From Streptomyces vietnamensis (lineage in GTDB: Bacteria > Actinomycetota > Actinomycetes > Streptomycetales > Streptomycetaceae): a stretch of DNA of 64,000 bases. The stretch spans positions 6,584,001 through 6,648,000 of the forward strand of contig NZ_CP010407.1 of assembly GCF_000830005.1 (NCBI RefSeq), in the 5' to 3' direction. The notes beneath the pieces are model-generated. The model saw nothing but the letters and a program-made list of their open reading frames with translations. It was not told the DNA's origin and did no database searches. Position 1 is the stretch's first letter. Each line of letters starts with the position of its first letter. Positions 41,135-49,947 of this stretch are shown piece after piece. The translations under genes were made by a program, and so were the position numbers.

Positions 41135-42829
41135 TCAGCTCATCCGCAGCGCGAGGAAGAAGTCGAGCTTGTCCTCCAGGCGGGAGAGGTCACGGCCGGT
41201 GAGCTGCTCGATCCGGCCCACCCGGTAGCGCAGCGTGTTCACGTGCAGGTGGAGGCGGGTCGCACAGCGGGTCCAGGAGCCGTCGCAGTCGAGGAACGCC
41301 TCCAGGGTCGGGATGAGCTCCGCCCGGTGGCGGCGGTCGTAGTCGCGCAGCGGGTCGAGCAGCCGGGCCGTGAAGGCGCGCCGGACGTCGTCCGGGACGA
41401 ACGGCAGCAGCAGCACGTGCGAGGCCAGCTCGTGGTGCCCGGCGGCGCAGACCCGGCCCGGGCGGGCGGCGGCCACCCGGCGGGCGTGCCGGGCCTCCTC
41501 CAGGGCCCCGCGCAGGCCCTCCGCCGACGCCACGGCCGCGCTGACGCCCAGCGTGAGGCGCCCGTCGCCGTCGAGACCCGAGGAGAGCGGCGCCCGTACG
41601 GCGGTGAGCAGCGCGTCCGCGTGCAGGCCGAGGGCGGGGGCCGGGCCCTCGTCCTCGCTCTCCGGCAGCGGGCCCGTGGCCAGCGGGACCAGGGCGATCG
41701 CCTCGTCGCCGCTGTGCGCGACCGCGATCCGGTCGGCCGACTCGGCGCCGACGGTCGCCGGGTCGACGAGGATCTCCTCCAGGAGCGCCTGCGCGACCGG
41801 CCCGCTGTCCACGGGGGCCTGACCGGCCTCCTGCTCCCACTCCACGCGGGCGACGACGACCTGCCAGTGCGGGGCCGTGCCGAGCCCGGGCAGCAGCACC
41901 GGGGCGGCGACCCGCAGCCGGGCGGCGATCTCGGCGGGCGCGGCGCCCGTCTGCACCAGCTCAAGGACCTCCTGGGCGAGCCGGCGCCGTACCGTGCGGG
42001 CCGCGTCGCGCCGGTCCCGCTCGACGGCGATCAGCTGGGTGACGCCCTGGAGCAGGTCGAGCCGGGCGGCGGGCCACTCCCCGGCGTCCGCCTCGACGGC
42101 GAGCAGCCAGTCCGACAGGACCGTCTCGCGCACGTCCCGGGAGGCGGGCGCGGCGCCCCGGCCGGTGTTGCGGATCGGGAAGAGCGAGTACGTGGATCCG
42201 GCGACGCTCAGCCGGTGCGGGCCGCGCCGGCCGGTCCGGGTGGCGGCCAGGTGCTCACCGGCCAGCGTGGCGGCGAGCCCGGCGTCCAGGGGCTCTCCCG
42301 CGCCCGCGATCTGGCGGCCGGTGGGGGAGAGGACCCAGGCCCGCAGGTCCAGGTCGGAGCCGAGGAGGTCGAGGACGACCTCGGGGCCGCCGCCCGCCGG
42401 TCCCGAGGTCATGAGCCGCCGGTGCCGGTCGACGACGGCGGCCAGGTCGCCGGCCCGCTCGCCGGAGACCTGTCGAACAACGTGCTCGGTGATCGTCGCG
42501 AACGCAACGGACTCGTTCACTGCGAACAGCGGGAGCCGGTGGCGCAAACACGCCTCTACGAGATCGTCGGGGACGGGGCCGAGCTCGGCCTCGCCCGCGG
42601 CCAGGGCGGCCACGCCGGCCGAGGCCAGGATGCGGACGAAGGGCTCGGAGTCGGCCGGCTCCGTCCGCCAGGCGAGGCCGGTCAGCACCAGCTCGCCGCC
42701 GGACAGGTACCGGCTGGGGTCCTTGAGGTCCGTCGTCATCACGCCTCGGACGGTCCGGTCCAGCTCGTCCTCGCCGCCGAGCAGGCGCAGCCCGAGCGCG
42801 TCGTTCTCCAGCAGTGCGCGCAGCCGCAT
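41135..42829 (-). CDS. PucR-family transcriptional regulator of purine catabolism
   Basis: 564 residues from ATG 42829. N-terminal PucR ligand domain (LRALLENDALGLRLLGGEDE, then LVLTGLAWR), a central GGDEF-like sensor part, and the C-terminal PucR HTH with TLEAFLDCDGSWTRCATRLH and LHVNTLRYRVGRIEQLTG. It is divergent from the xanthine dehydrogenase operon across 307 bp, so it very likely controls purine oxidation in response to an intermediate such as allantoin. The ligand is inferred from family and context. Confidence 0.9.
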   Translation of the reverse strand: MRLRALLENDALGLRLLGGEDELDRTVRGVMTTDLKDPSRYLSGGELVLTGLAWRTEPADSEPFVRILASAGVAALAAGEAELGPVPDDLVEACLRHRLPLFAVNESVAFATITEHVVRQVSGERAGDLAAVVDRHRRLMTSGPAGGGPEVVLDLLGSDLDLRAWVLSPTGRQIAGAGEPLDAGLAATLAGEHLAATRTGRRGPHRLSVAGSTYSLFPIRNTGRGAAPASRDVRETVLSDWLLAVEADAGEWPAARLDLLQGVTQLIAVERDRRDAARTVRRRLAQEVLELVQTGAAPAEIAARLRVAAPVLLPGLGTAPHWQVVVARVEWEQEAGQAPVDSGPVAQALLEEILVDPATVGAESADRIAVAHSGDEAIALVPLATGPLPESEDEGPAPALGLHADALLTAVRAPLSSGLDGDGRLTLGVSAAVASAEGLRGALEEARHARRVAAARPGRVCAAGHHELASHVLLLPFVPDDVRRAFTARLLDPLRDYDRRHRAELIPTLEAFLDCDGSWTRCATRLHLHVNTLRYRVGRIEQLTGRDLSRLEDKLDFFLALRMS

Positions 42830-43136
42830 CGTGTCGCCGCCGTTCCTTCGTTCGGTGATGGTGGAAGTGTCGCGTTGTCGACGGTGGGGTGGTGCCACCG
42901 TTTCCAGGGGAAAACAGCGAGGTTTCCGTTCCCCGCCTTTCGTTCGAATCTACAAGACGACGACGGGCACCAGCCAACTCCTTCATGTTTTCGGTGACTG
43001 CACCCGGGCGATCGTGGCTTGTGTACTAGGCCACACACCGCGTGAACAGCACATGAACACGATGTCGAGGGCCGGCCGTCCCCCCGGACCCACTAGCTCG
43101 ACCCCCGATCACCAGAATCACTAGAAGAGAGCCACC
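42830..43136. promoter_or_regulatory. divergent control region of pucR-type and xdh genes
   Basis: 307 bp without a gene. Candidate sites: TGTGT-N8-ACACA at 43020-43037 and GGGGAA-N16-TTCCCC at 42907-42934. AAGAGAG before 43137 serves as ribosome site for the first xdh gene. I cannot assign -10/-35 with confidence. Confidence 0.5.
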
Positions 43137-44027
43137 ATGGACTTCCTTCGCCCCGCCAGCTGGGAGGAGGCGCTCGCCGCCAAGGCCGAGCACCCCACGG
43201 CCGTGCCCATCGCCGGTGGTACCGACGTCATGGTCGAGATCAACTTCGACCACCGACGCCCCGAGTACCTCCTGGACCTGAACCGTATCGAGCTGCTGCG
43301 CGAGTGGGAGGTCGGCGAGGAGAACGTCCGCCTCGGCGCCTCCGTTCCGTACACGCAGATCATGGAGAACCTGCGCGCAGAGCTCCCGGGTCTGGCACTG
43401 GCATCGCACACGGTCGCCTCCCCGCAGATCCGCAACCGCGGCGGCGTCGGCGGCAACCTCGGCACCGCGTCGCCCGCCGGCGACGCCCACCCGGCCCTGC
43501 TCGCCGCGGGCGCCGAGGTCGAGGTCGAGTCGGTGCGCGGCAACCGCTTCATCCCGATCGACGAGTTCTACACCGGCGTGAAGCGCAACGCGCTCCAGCC
43601 CGACGAGCTCATCAAGACCGTCCACATCAAGAAGGCGGACGGCCCCCAGCAGTACTCCAAGGTCGGCACCCGCAACGCGATGGTCATCGCCGTCTGCGCC
43701 TTCGGCCTGGCCCTGCACCCGGAGACCCGGACCGTACGCACCGGCATCGGCTCCGCCGCGCCGACCCCGATCCGCGCCAAGGAGGCCGAGGCCTTCCTGA
43801 ACGCGGCTCTGGAAGAGGGCGGCTTCTGGGACAACGGCAAGATCATCACCCCCTCGATCGCGAAGCAGTTCGCCGACCTGTGCTCGGCCGCCGCCAACCC
43901 GATCGACGACGTCCGAGGCACCGCCAAGTACCGGCGCCACGCCGTCGGCATCATGGCTCGCCGCCAGCTCGGCTGGACCTGGGAGCAGTACCGCGGCGCC
44001 GGCCGCACGCTTGAGGGAGCTGCATAA
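43137..44027 (+). CDS. xanthine dehydrogenase FAD-binding subunit
   Basis: 296 residues. Carries the FAD subunit pattern of molybdenum hydroxylases: PIAGGTDVMVEINFDHRRPE for the FAD phosphate loop, and the second FAD part HTVASPQIRNRGGVGGNLGT with GNLGTASPAGDAHP. A C-terminal CO dehydrogenase-type flavoprotein domain follows. It passes electrons from the iron-sulfur subunit to NAD or another acceptor. First gene of the operon; the next starts 2 bp after its stop. Confidence 0.93.
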   Translation: MDFLRPASWEEALAAKAEHPTAVPIAGGTDVMVEINFDHRRPEYLLDLNRIELLREWEVGEENVRLGASVPYTQIMENLRAELPGLALASHTVASPQIRNRGGVGGNLGTASPAGDAHPALLAAGAEVEVESVRGNRFIPIDEFYTGVKRNALQPDELIKTVHIKKADGPQQYSKVGTRNAMVIAVCAFGLALHPETRTVRTGIGSAAPTPIRAKEAEAFLNAALEEGGFWDNGKIITPSIAKQFADLCSAAANPIDDVRGTAKYRRHAVGIMARRQLGWTWEQYRGAGRTLEGAA

Positions 44028-44029
44028 CC

Positions 44030-44623
44030 ATGCGCGTGAATTTCACGGTCAACGGTCGTCCGCAGGAAGCCGACGACGTCTGGGAGGGCGAGTCCCTCCT
44101 CTACGTTCTGCGTGAGCGCCTGGGTCTGCCCGGCTCCAAGAACGCGTGCGAGCAGGGCGAGTGCGGTTCCTGCACCGTCCGTCTCGACGGCGTGCCGGTC
44201 TGTTCGTGTCTGGTCGCCGCCGGTCAGGTCGAGGGCCGCGAGGTCGTCACCGTCGAGGGCCTGGCGGAGTACGCCAAGCAGCGCGAGGAGCACGGCGGCT
44301 GCGCGAGCGGCGCCTGCGGCACCTCGATCGACGAGGCCAAGCGCTGGGAGGCCAAGCCCCAGGACTCGCAGACCGGCGAGGGTGTCGAACTCTCCCCGAT
44401 CCAGCAGGCGTTCATCGACGCCGGCGCCGTCCAGTGCGGTTTCTGCACCCCCGGTCTGCTCGTCGCGGCCGACGAGATGCTGGAGCGCAACCCGTCCCCG
44501 ACGGACGCGGACATCCGCGAGGCGCTCTCCGGCAACCTCTGCCGCTGCACCGGTTACGAGAAGATCCTCGACGCGGTCCGCCTCGCGGCCGCTCGCCAGG
44601 AGCGTCAGGGAGAGGCGGTCTGA
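44030..44623 (+). CDS. xanthine dehydrogenase (2Fe-2S) subunit
   Basis: 197 residues. Plant-ferredoxin-type cluster ligands Cys40, Cys45, Cys48 and Cys60 (or Cys58), and the second all-helical cluster Cys136, Cys139, Cys171 and Cys173. Between the two lies an insertion of roughly 40 residues (about 80-120) with two further Cys (Cys91, Cys96), which makes the protein longer than the usual 160. Transfers electrons from the Mo centre to FAD. Coupled with its neighbours by 2-bp gaps. Confidence 0.92.
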   Translation: MRVNFTVNGRPQEADDVWEGESLLYVLRERLGLPGSKNACEQGECGSCTVRLDGVPVCSCLVAAGQVEGREVVTVEGLAEYAKQREEHGGCASGACGTSIDEAKRWEAKPQDSQTGEGVELSPIQQAFIDAGAVQCGFCTPGLLVAADEMLERNPSPTDADIREALSGNLCRCTGYEKILDAVRLAAARQERQGEAV

Positions 44624-44625
44624 CG

Positions 44626-47019
44626 ATGGCTCAGAACACACTTCCGGTGGGCACGCCCACCGACGTCACCCAGAACCACGTCAAGGGCGGCATCGGCGAG
44701 TCCACGCTCCGCCCCGACGGCACCCTCAAGGTCACCGGCGAGTTCGCCTACTCCTCGGACATGTGGCACGAGGACATGCTGTGGGGCCAGATCCTGCGCT
44801 CCACCGTCGCGCACGCCGAGATCGTGTCCATCGACACCTCCGAGGCCCTCACGATGGACGGCGTCTACGCCGTGCTGACCCACGAGGACCTGCCGGCCGC
44901 GAAGAACTACGGCATGGAGTTCCAGGACACCCCGGTCCTCGCCTACGGCAAGGTCCGTCACCACGGTGAGCCGGTCGCCCTCGTGGCCGCCGACCACCCG
45001 GAGACCGCCCGCCGCGCCGCCGCCAAGATCAAGATCGAGTACCGGGAGCTCCCGCTCATCACGGACGAGGCCTCCGCCCTCGCCCCGGACGCGATCCTGG
45101 TCCACGAGAACCGCGACGACCACCACTCCGGTCACGTCCCGCACCCCAACATCGTGCACCGCCAGCCGATCATCCGCGGCAACGCCGCCGAGGCCGCCAA
45201 GCGCGCCGACGTGATCGTCAAGGGCGAGTACACCTTCGGCATGCAGGACCAGGCCTTCCTCGGCCCCGAGTCCGGCCTCGCGGTCCCGGCCGAGGACGGC
45301 GGCGTCGACCTGTACGTCGCCACCCAGTGGCTGCACTCGGACCTCAAGCAGATCGCCCCCTGCCTCGGCCTGCCCGAGGAGAAGGTCCGGATGACCATGG
45401 CCGGTGTCGGCGGCGCCTTCGGCGGCCGCGAGGACATCTCCATGCAGATCCTCGCCTCCGTCCTCGCCCTGCGCACCGGCAAGCCGGTCAAGATGGTCTA
45501 CAACCGGTACGAGTCCTTCTTCGGGCACGTCCACCGGCACCCGGCGAAGCTCTACTACGAGCACGGCGCCACCAAGGACGGCAAGCTCACGCACGTGAAG
45601 TGCAAGATCGTGCTCGACGGCGGCGCGTACGCCTCGTCCACGGCCTCGGTCGTCGGCAACGCCTCCTCCCTCTCGATCGGCCCCTACGTCGTCGAGGACG
45701 TGGAGATCGAGGCGATCGGCCTCTACACCAACAACCCGCCCTGCGGCGCCATGCGCGGCTTCGGCGCGGTCCAGGCCTGCTTCGCCTACGAGGCCCAGAT
45801 GGACAAGCTCGCGGCCAAGCTGGGCATGGACCCGGTGGAGCTGCGCCAGCTCAACGCCATGGAGCAGGGCACGATCATGCCGACCGGCCAGGTCGTGGAC
45901 TCGCCGGCCCCGGTCGCCGAGCTGCTTCGCCGGGTCAAGGCCCGCCCGCTGCCGCCGGAGCGCCAGTGGGAGACCGCCGGCGAGGGCGCGGACGTCCGCG
46001 CGCTGCCGGGCGGCCTGTCCAACACCTCGCACGGCGAGGGCGTCGTCCGGGGCGTCGGCTACGCCGTCGGCATCAAGAACGTCGGCTTCTCCGAGGGCTT
46101 CGACGACTACTCGACCGCCAAGATCCGCATCGAGGTCATCAACGGCGAGGCCGTCGCCACGGTCCACACCGCCGCGGCGGAGGTCGGCCAGGGCGGCGTC
46201 ACGATCCACGCGCAGATCGCCCGCACCGAGCTCGGTGTCCAGCAGGTCACCATCCACCCCGCGGACACGCAGGTTGGCTCGGCCGGTTCGACCTCCGCGG
46301 GCCGCCAGACGTACATGACCGGCGGCGCCATCAAGAACTCCTGCGAGCTCGTCCGCGAGAAGGTCCTGGAGATCGGCCGGCGCAAGTTCGGCTCGTACCA
46401 CCCGGCCTGGGCCAACGCCGAACTCCTCCTGGAGGGCGGCAAGGTCGTCACCGACGGCGGCGAGGCCCTCGCCTCCATCGCGGACGTCCTGGAGGACCAG
46501 GTCGTCGAGATCGAGGAGGAGTGGCGGCACCGCCCCACCCAGGCCTTCGACCTCGTCACCGGCCAGGGCGACGGCCACGTCCAGTACGCCTTCGCCGCGC
46601 ACCGCGCGGTCGTCGAGGTGGACACCGAGCTCGGCCTCGTCAAGGTCATCGAGCTGGCCTGCGCGCAGGACGTCGGCAAGGCGGTCAACCCGCTCTCCGT
46701 GGTCGGCCAGATCCAGGGTGGCACCACCCAGGGCCTGGGCGTCGCGGTGATGGAGGAGATCATCGTCGACCCGAAGACCGCGAAGGTGCGCAACCCCTCC
46801 TTCACGGACTACCTGATCCCGACGATCCTCGACACGCCGACCATCCCGGTCGACTACCTCGAGCTGGCCGACCCCAACGCGCCGTACGGCGTCCGGGGCA
46901 TCGGCGAGGCCCCGACCCTGTCGTCCACCCCGGCCGTCCTCGCGGCGATCCGGGCGGCGACGGGCCTGGAGCTCAACAAGACGCCGGTCCGCCCCGAGGC
47001 GCTCACCGGCACCCTGTAG
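44626..47019 (+). CDS. xanthine dehydrogenase molybdenum-binding subunit
   Basis: 797 residues from ATG 44626 (AGGGAGAGG upstream). Hydroxylates hypoxanthine/xanthine at the Mo-MPT cofactor. Motifs: AGVGGAFGGRED for cofactor binding, NPPCGAMRGFGAVQ, AAAEVGQGGVTIHAQI and, at the end, GVRGIGEAPT with the catalytic Glu. Size and order match the bacterial xanthine dehydrogenase large subunit. Substrate is inferred from the PucR and NCS2 permease neighbours; other N-heterocycles cannot be excluded. Confidence 0.93.
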   Translation: MAQNTLPVGTPTDVTQNHVKGGIGESTLRPDGTLKVTGEFAYSSDMWHEDMLWGQILRSTVAHAEIVSIDTSEALTMDGVYAVLTHEDLPAAKNYGMEFQDTPVLAYGKVRHHGEPVALVAADHPETARRAAAKIKIEYRELPLITDEASALAPDAILVHENRDDHHSGHVPHPNIVHRQPIIRGNAAEAAKRADVIVKGEYTFGMQDQAFLGPESGLAVPAEDGGVDLYVATQWLHSDLKQIAPCLGLPEEKVRMTMAGVGGAFGGREDISMQILASVLALRTGKPVKMVYNRYESFFGHVHRHPAKLYYEHGATKDGKLTHVKCKIVLDGGAYASSTASVVGNASSLSIGPYVVEDVEIEAIGLYTNNPPCGAMRGFGAVQACFAYEAQMDKLAAKLGMDPVELRQLNAMEQGTIMPTGQVVDSPAPVAELLRRVKARPLPPERQWETAGEGADVRALPGGLSNTSHGEGVVRGVGYAVGIKNVGFSEGFDDYSTAKIRIEVINGEAVATVHTAAAEVGQGGVTIHAQIARTELGVQQVTIHPADTQVGSAGSTSAGRQTYMTGGAIKNSCELVREKVLEIGRRKFGSYHPAWANAELLLEGGKVVTDGGEALASIADVLEDQVVEIEEEWRHRPTQAFDLVTGQGDGHVQYAFAAHRAVVEVDTELGLVKVIELACAQDVGKAVNPLSVVGQIQGGTTQGLGVAVMEEIIVDPKTAKVRNPSFTDYLIPTILDTPTIPVDYLELADPNAPYGVRGIGEAPTLSSTPAVLAAIRAATGLELNKTPVRPEALTGTL

Positions 47020-47023
47020 GACT

Positions 47024-47082
47024 CTCCGGGCGGTGCGTGCCTCCCAGGAACGTCACACTTCCACCGCCCGCACCGCCCGGAG
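47024..47082 (+). terminator. hairpin after the xdh structural genes
   Basis: Perfect 14-bp arms CTCCGGGCGGTGCG (47024-47037) and its complement (47069-47082), with a 31-nt loop, 4 bp past the stop. It may separate the xdh genes from the permease, which then needs its own promoter in 47083-47251. Confidence 0.65.
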
Positions 47083-47251
47083 CACTCCCTCGACGGAGTA
47101 CCCGCACCACCCCCGTAGTACCGCAGTAACCCGTTCGTCTCGGGCCGTCCCCCGGGTCGTGCAGCCAACGCAATATCCCAAATCCCGCAGCTTCACGTCA
47201 GAGCTTCGAAGTCTGATGCGGGTGCCCCTTTGAACCTTGGGAGTAGGCCCC

Positions 47252-48724
47252 ATGACCCAGTCGTCTGTGGAGCCCAAGACCACCGCGGAAGACGCGGGCT
47301 CCGGCTCGCGCACCCCCGCCGGACGTTCTTGGCTCGACCGGTACTTTCACATCTCGGAGAGAGGATCCACCGTCGCGACGGAGATCCGCGGCGGCGTCAC
47401 CACCTTCATGGCGATGGCGTACATTCTCCTGCTCAACCCGATCCTCCTCGGCGGCCCGGACGTCGACAAGCACGTCCTCGCCACCTCCGCCGTCATCACG
47501 GCGACCGCCTTCGCGGCGGCGGTGACCACCCTGCTGATGGGCTTCGTCGGCAAGGTCCCGCTCGTCCTCGCGGCCGGTCTCAGCGTCTCCGGTGTGCTCG
47601 CGACCCAGGTCGTGCCCAAGATGACCTGGCCCCAGGCCATGGGCATGTGCGTCGTCTACGGTCTGGTGATCTGCCTCCTGGTGGTCACCGGTCTCCGCGA
47701 GATGATCATGAACGCGATCCCGCTGCCGCTCAAGCACGGCATCACCATCGGCATCGGCCTCTTCATCGCGCTGATCGGCTTCAACAAGGCCGGCTTCGTG
47801 GGCGCGGGACCGCAGTTCGGCCCGCCCATCACCCTCGGCGCCGGCGGCGAGCTCGTCGGCTGGCCGGTCCTGATCTTCGCGGTCACCCTGCTCGCGATCT
47901 TCGCCCTCCAGGCCCGCAAGGTTCCGGGCGCGATCCTCATCGGCATCGTCGCCGGCACCATCGTCTCCCTGATCGTCAACGCGGTCGCGGACATCCCGGC
48001 CAAGGGCCCGGGCTCCTGGGCGAACGGCGCTCCCGAGCTCAAGGGCAGCGCGGTCTCCAGCCCGGACTTCTCGCTCTTCGGCGACGTCTCCTTCGGCGGC
48101 TGGGGCGACGTCGGCTTCATCACCATCGGCGTCATCGTCTTCACCCTGGTCCTCGCCGGCTTCTTCGACGCGATGGCCACCATCATCGGCGTCGGCACCG
48201 AGGCCAACCTCGCCGACGACAAGGGCCGCATGCCCGGCCTCTCCAAGGCGCTGTTCATCGACGGCGCGGGCGGCGCGATCGGCGGCGTCTCCGGCGCCTC
48301 CGGCCAGACCGTGTTCGTCGAGTCCGCCACCGGCGTCGGTGAGGGCGCCCGTACCGGCCTCTCCTCGACCGTCACCGGCCTCTTCTTCGCGGCCTGCCTC
48401 TTCTTCACGCCGATCACCCAGATCGTGCCCCGTGAGGTCGGCTCCGCCGCCCTGGTCGTCATCGGCGCGATGATGATGATGAACGCCAAGCACGTGAACT
48501 GGGGCGACAGCTCCGTCGCGATCCCGGTCTTCCTGACCGTCGTCCTGATGCCCTTCACCTACAGCATCACCCCGGGTGTCGCGGCCGGCGTCATCGCCTA
48601 CACCGTCATCAAGGTGGCGCAGGGCAAGGCGCGCGAGGTCGGTGCGTTCATGTGGGCCCTGACCGCGATCTTCGTCGTGTTCTTCGCCCTCCACCCGATC
48701 GAGGGTTGGCTGGGCGTCAGCTGA
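47252..48724 (+). CDS. NCS2-family purine permease (AzgA/PbuG-like)
   Basis: 490 residues from ATG 47252 (GGGAG upstream). AzgA-type opening FHISERGSTVATEIRGGVTT, then about twelve helices; FMAMAYILLLNPILLG, KHGITIGIGLFIALIG and GVSGASGQTVFVESATGVGE, shown here by the part SGQTVFVESATGVGEG, are the substrate-site motifs. Likely imports hypoxanthine/guanine/adenine by proton symport for the adjacent xanthine dehydrogenase. 41 bp before the XdhC gene. Confidence 0.92.
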   Translation: MTQSSVEPKTTAEDAGSGSRTPAGRSWLDRYFHISERGSTVATEIRGGVTTFMAMAYILLLNPILLGGPDVDKHVLATSAVITATAFAAAVTTLLMGFVGKVPLVLAAGLSVSGVLATQVVPKMTWPQAMGMCVVYGLVICLLVVTGLREMIMNAIPLPLKHGITIGIGLFIALIGFNKAGFVGAGPQFGPPITLGAGGELVGWPVLIFAVTLLAIFALQARKVPGAILIGIVAGTIVSLIVNAVADIPAKGPGSWANGAPELKGSAVSSPDFSLFGDVSFGGWGDVGFITIGVIVFTLVLAGFFDAMATIIGVGTEANLADDKGRMPGLSKALFIDGAGGAIGGVSGASGQTVFVESATGVGEGARTGLSSTVTGLFFAACLFFTPITQIVPREVGSAALVVIGAMMMMNAKHVNWGDSSVAIPVFLTVVLMPFTYSITPGVAAGVIAYTVIKVAQGKAREVGAFMWALTAIFVVFFALHPIEGWLGVS

Positions 48725-48765
48725 CACCCGACAATCACCCTCCGTACACACCCAAGGAGACCGAC

Positions 48766-49902
48766 ATGCTGGACATCGCCGAAGAGCTGCACCGGTGGGT
48801 CGAGCAGGGACGCACGTTCGCCGTCGCCACCGTGGTGGCGGTCGGCGGCAGCGCGCCCCGGCAGCCGGGAGCCGCACTCGCCGTCGACAGCGACGGCACG
48901 GCGATCGGATCGGTCTCCGGCGGGTGTGTGGAGGGCGCGGTCTACGACCTGTGCGTCCAGGCCCTCGAAGACGGCAGGACCGTCGTCGAGCGCTTCGGCT
49001 ACAGCGACGAGGACGCCTTCGCGGTCGGCCTGACCTGCGGCGGCATCATCGACATCCTCGTCACCCCGGTGCGCGGCGGGGTCTTCCCCGCCGCGCTCGC
49101 GGCCGCCGCCACCGGGGAGGCGGCAGCCCTGGCCCGGATCGTCTCGGGCCCCGACGAGCTGATGGGCCAGGCCCTCCTCGTCCGCCCCGACGGCTCGTAC
49201 GAGGGGAAGCTCGGCGGCCACCCCGAGCTGGACCGCACCGCGGCCGCCGAAGCCCTCGCGATGCTCGACGCGGGCCGCACCGGCACCGTGGAGATCGGCG
49301 AGGACGGCAGCCGCTGCGGACAGCCGCTGACCCTCATCGTCGAGTCCTCCGTCCCCGCCCCCCGCATGATCGTCTTCGGCGCCATAGACTTCGCCTCCGC
49401 CCTCGTCCGGGTCGGCAAGTTCCTCGGCTACCACGTCACCGTCTGCGACGCCCGGCCGATCTTCGCGACGCCGGCCCGCTTCCCCGAGGCCGACGAGATC
49501 GTCGTCGACTGGCCCCACCGCTACCTGGCGTCGACGGAGGTCGACGGCCGGACCGTGCTCTGCGTCCTCACGCACGACGCCAAGTTCGACGTCCCCCTCC
49601 TCCGGGCCGCCCTGAAGCTTCCCGTCGCCTACATCGGCGCGATGGGCTCCCGCCGCACCCACGAGGACCGCAACGAGCGCCTCCGCGAGGTCGGCGTCAC
49701 CGAACTCGAACTCGCCCGCCTGCGCTCCCCGATAGGCCTCGACCTCGGCGCGCGCACCCCCGAGGAGACCGCCCTGTCGATCGGCGCGGAGATCGTCGCC
49801 AACCGCCGCGGCGGCAGCGGCGTCTCCCTCACCGGCGCCCACACCCCGATCCACCACGACGGACCGCGCGAACCGGACGGACGCATAGGTTCGGTCGCAT
49901 AG
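48766..49902 (+). CDS. xdhC: XdhC/CoxI family molybdoenzyme maturation factor
   Basis: 378 residues from ATG 48766 (AAGGAGA upstream). N-terminal XdhC domain with VVAVGGSAPRQPGAALAV, SGGCVEGAVYD and GLTCGGIIDILV; C-terminal Rossmann domain ending VAYIGAMGSRRTHEDRNERL and GLDLGARTPEETALSIGAEI. XdhC proteins bind Mo cofactor and help insert the sulfido ligand into xanthine dehydrogenase. Last gene of the purine cluster, which supports a sulfurated xanthine dehydrogenase as client. Confidence 0.93.
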   Translation: MLDIAEELHRWVEQGRTFAVATVVAVGGSAPRQPGAALAVDSDGTAIGSVSGGCVEGAVYDLCVQALEDGRTVVERFGYSDEDAFAVGLTCGGIIDILVTPVRGGVFPAALAAAATGEAAALARIVSGPDELMGQALLVRPDGSYEGKLGGHPELDRTAAAEALAMLDAGRTGTVEIGEDGSRCGQPLTLIVESSVPAPRMIVFGAIDFASALVRVGKFLGYHVTVCDARPIFATPARFPEADEIVVDWPHRYLASTEVDGRTVLCVLTHDAKFDVPLLRAALKLPVAYIGAMGSRRTHEDRNERLREVGVTELELARLRSPIGLDLGARTPEETALSIGAEIVANRRGGSGVSLTGAHTPIHHDGPREPDGRIGSVA

Positions 49903-49935
49903 CTCCGTTCCCCGGACCGCACCCGCGCCGGCGGA

Positions 49936-49941
49936 TAGATT
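49936..49941 (+). promoter_or_regulatory. -10 element of a leaderless promoter (kinase-MFS gene)
   Basis: TAGATT lies six bases before the GTG at 49948, and no ribosome site is present, so transcription probably starts at the start codon. Confidence 0.55.
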
Positions 49942-49947
49942 CTCGAC

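Noticed and set aside
44605..46602. Long minus-strand frame opposite the xanthine dehydrogenase Mo subunit
   Set aside because: Antisense shadow, no recognisable fold, and the sense strand encodes all Mo-enzyme motifs.
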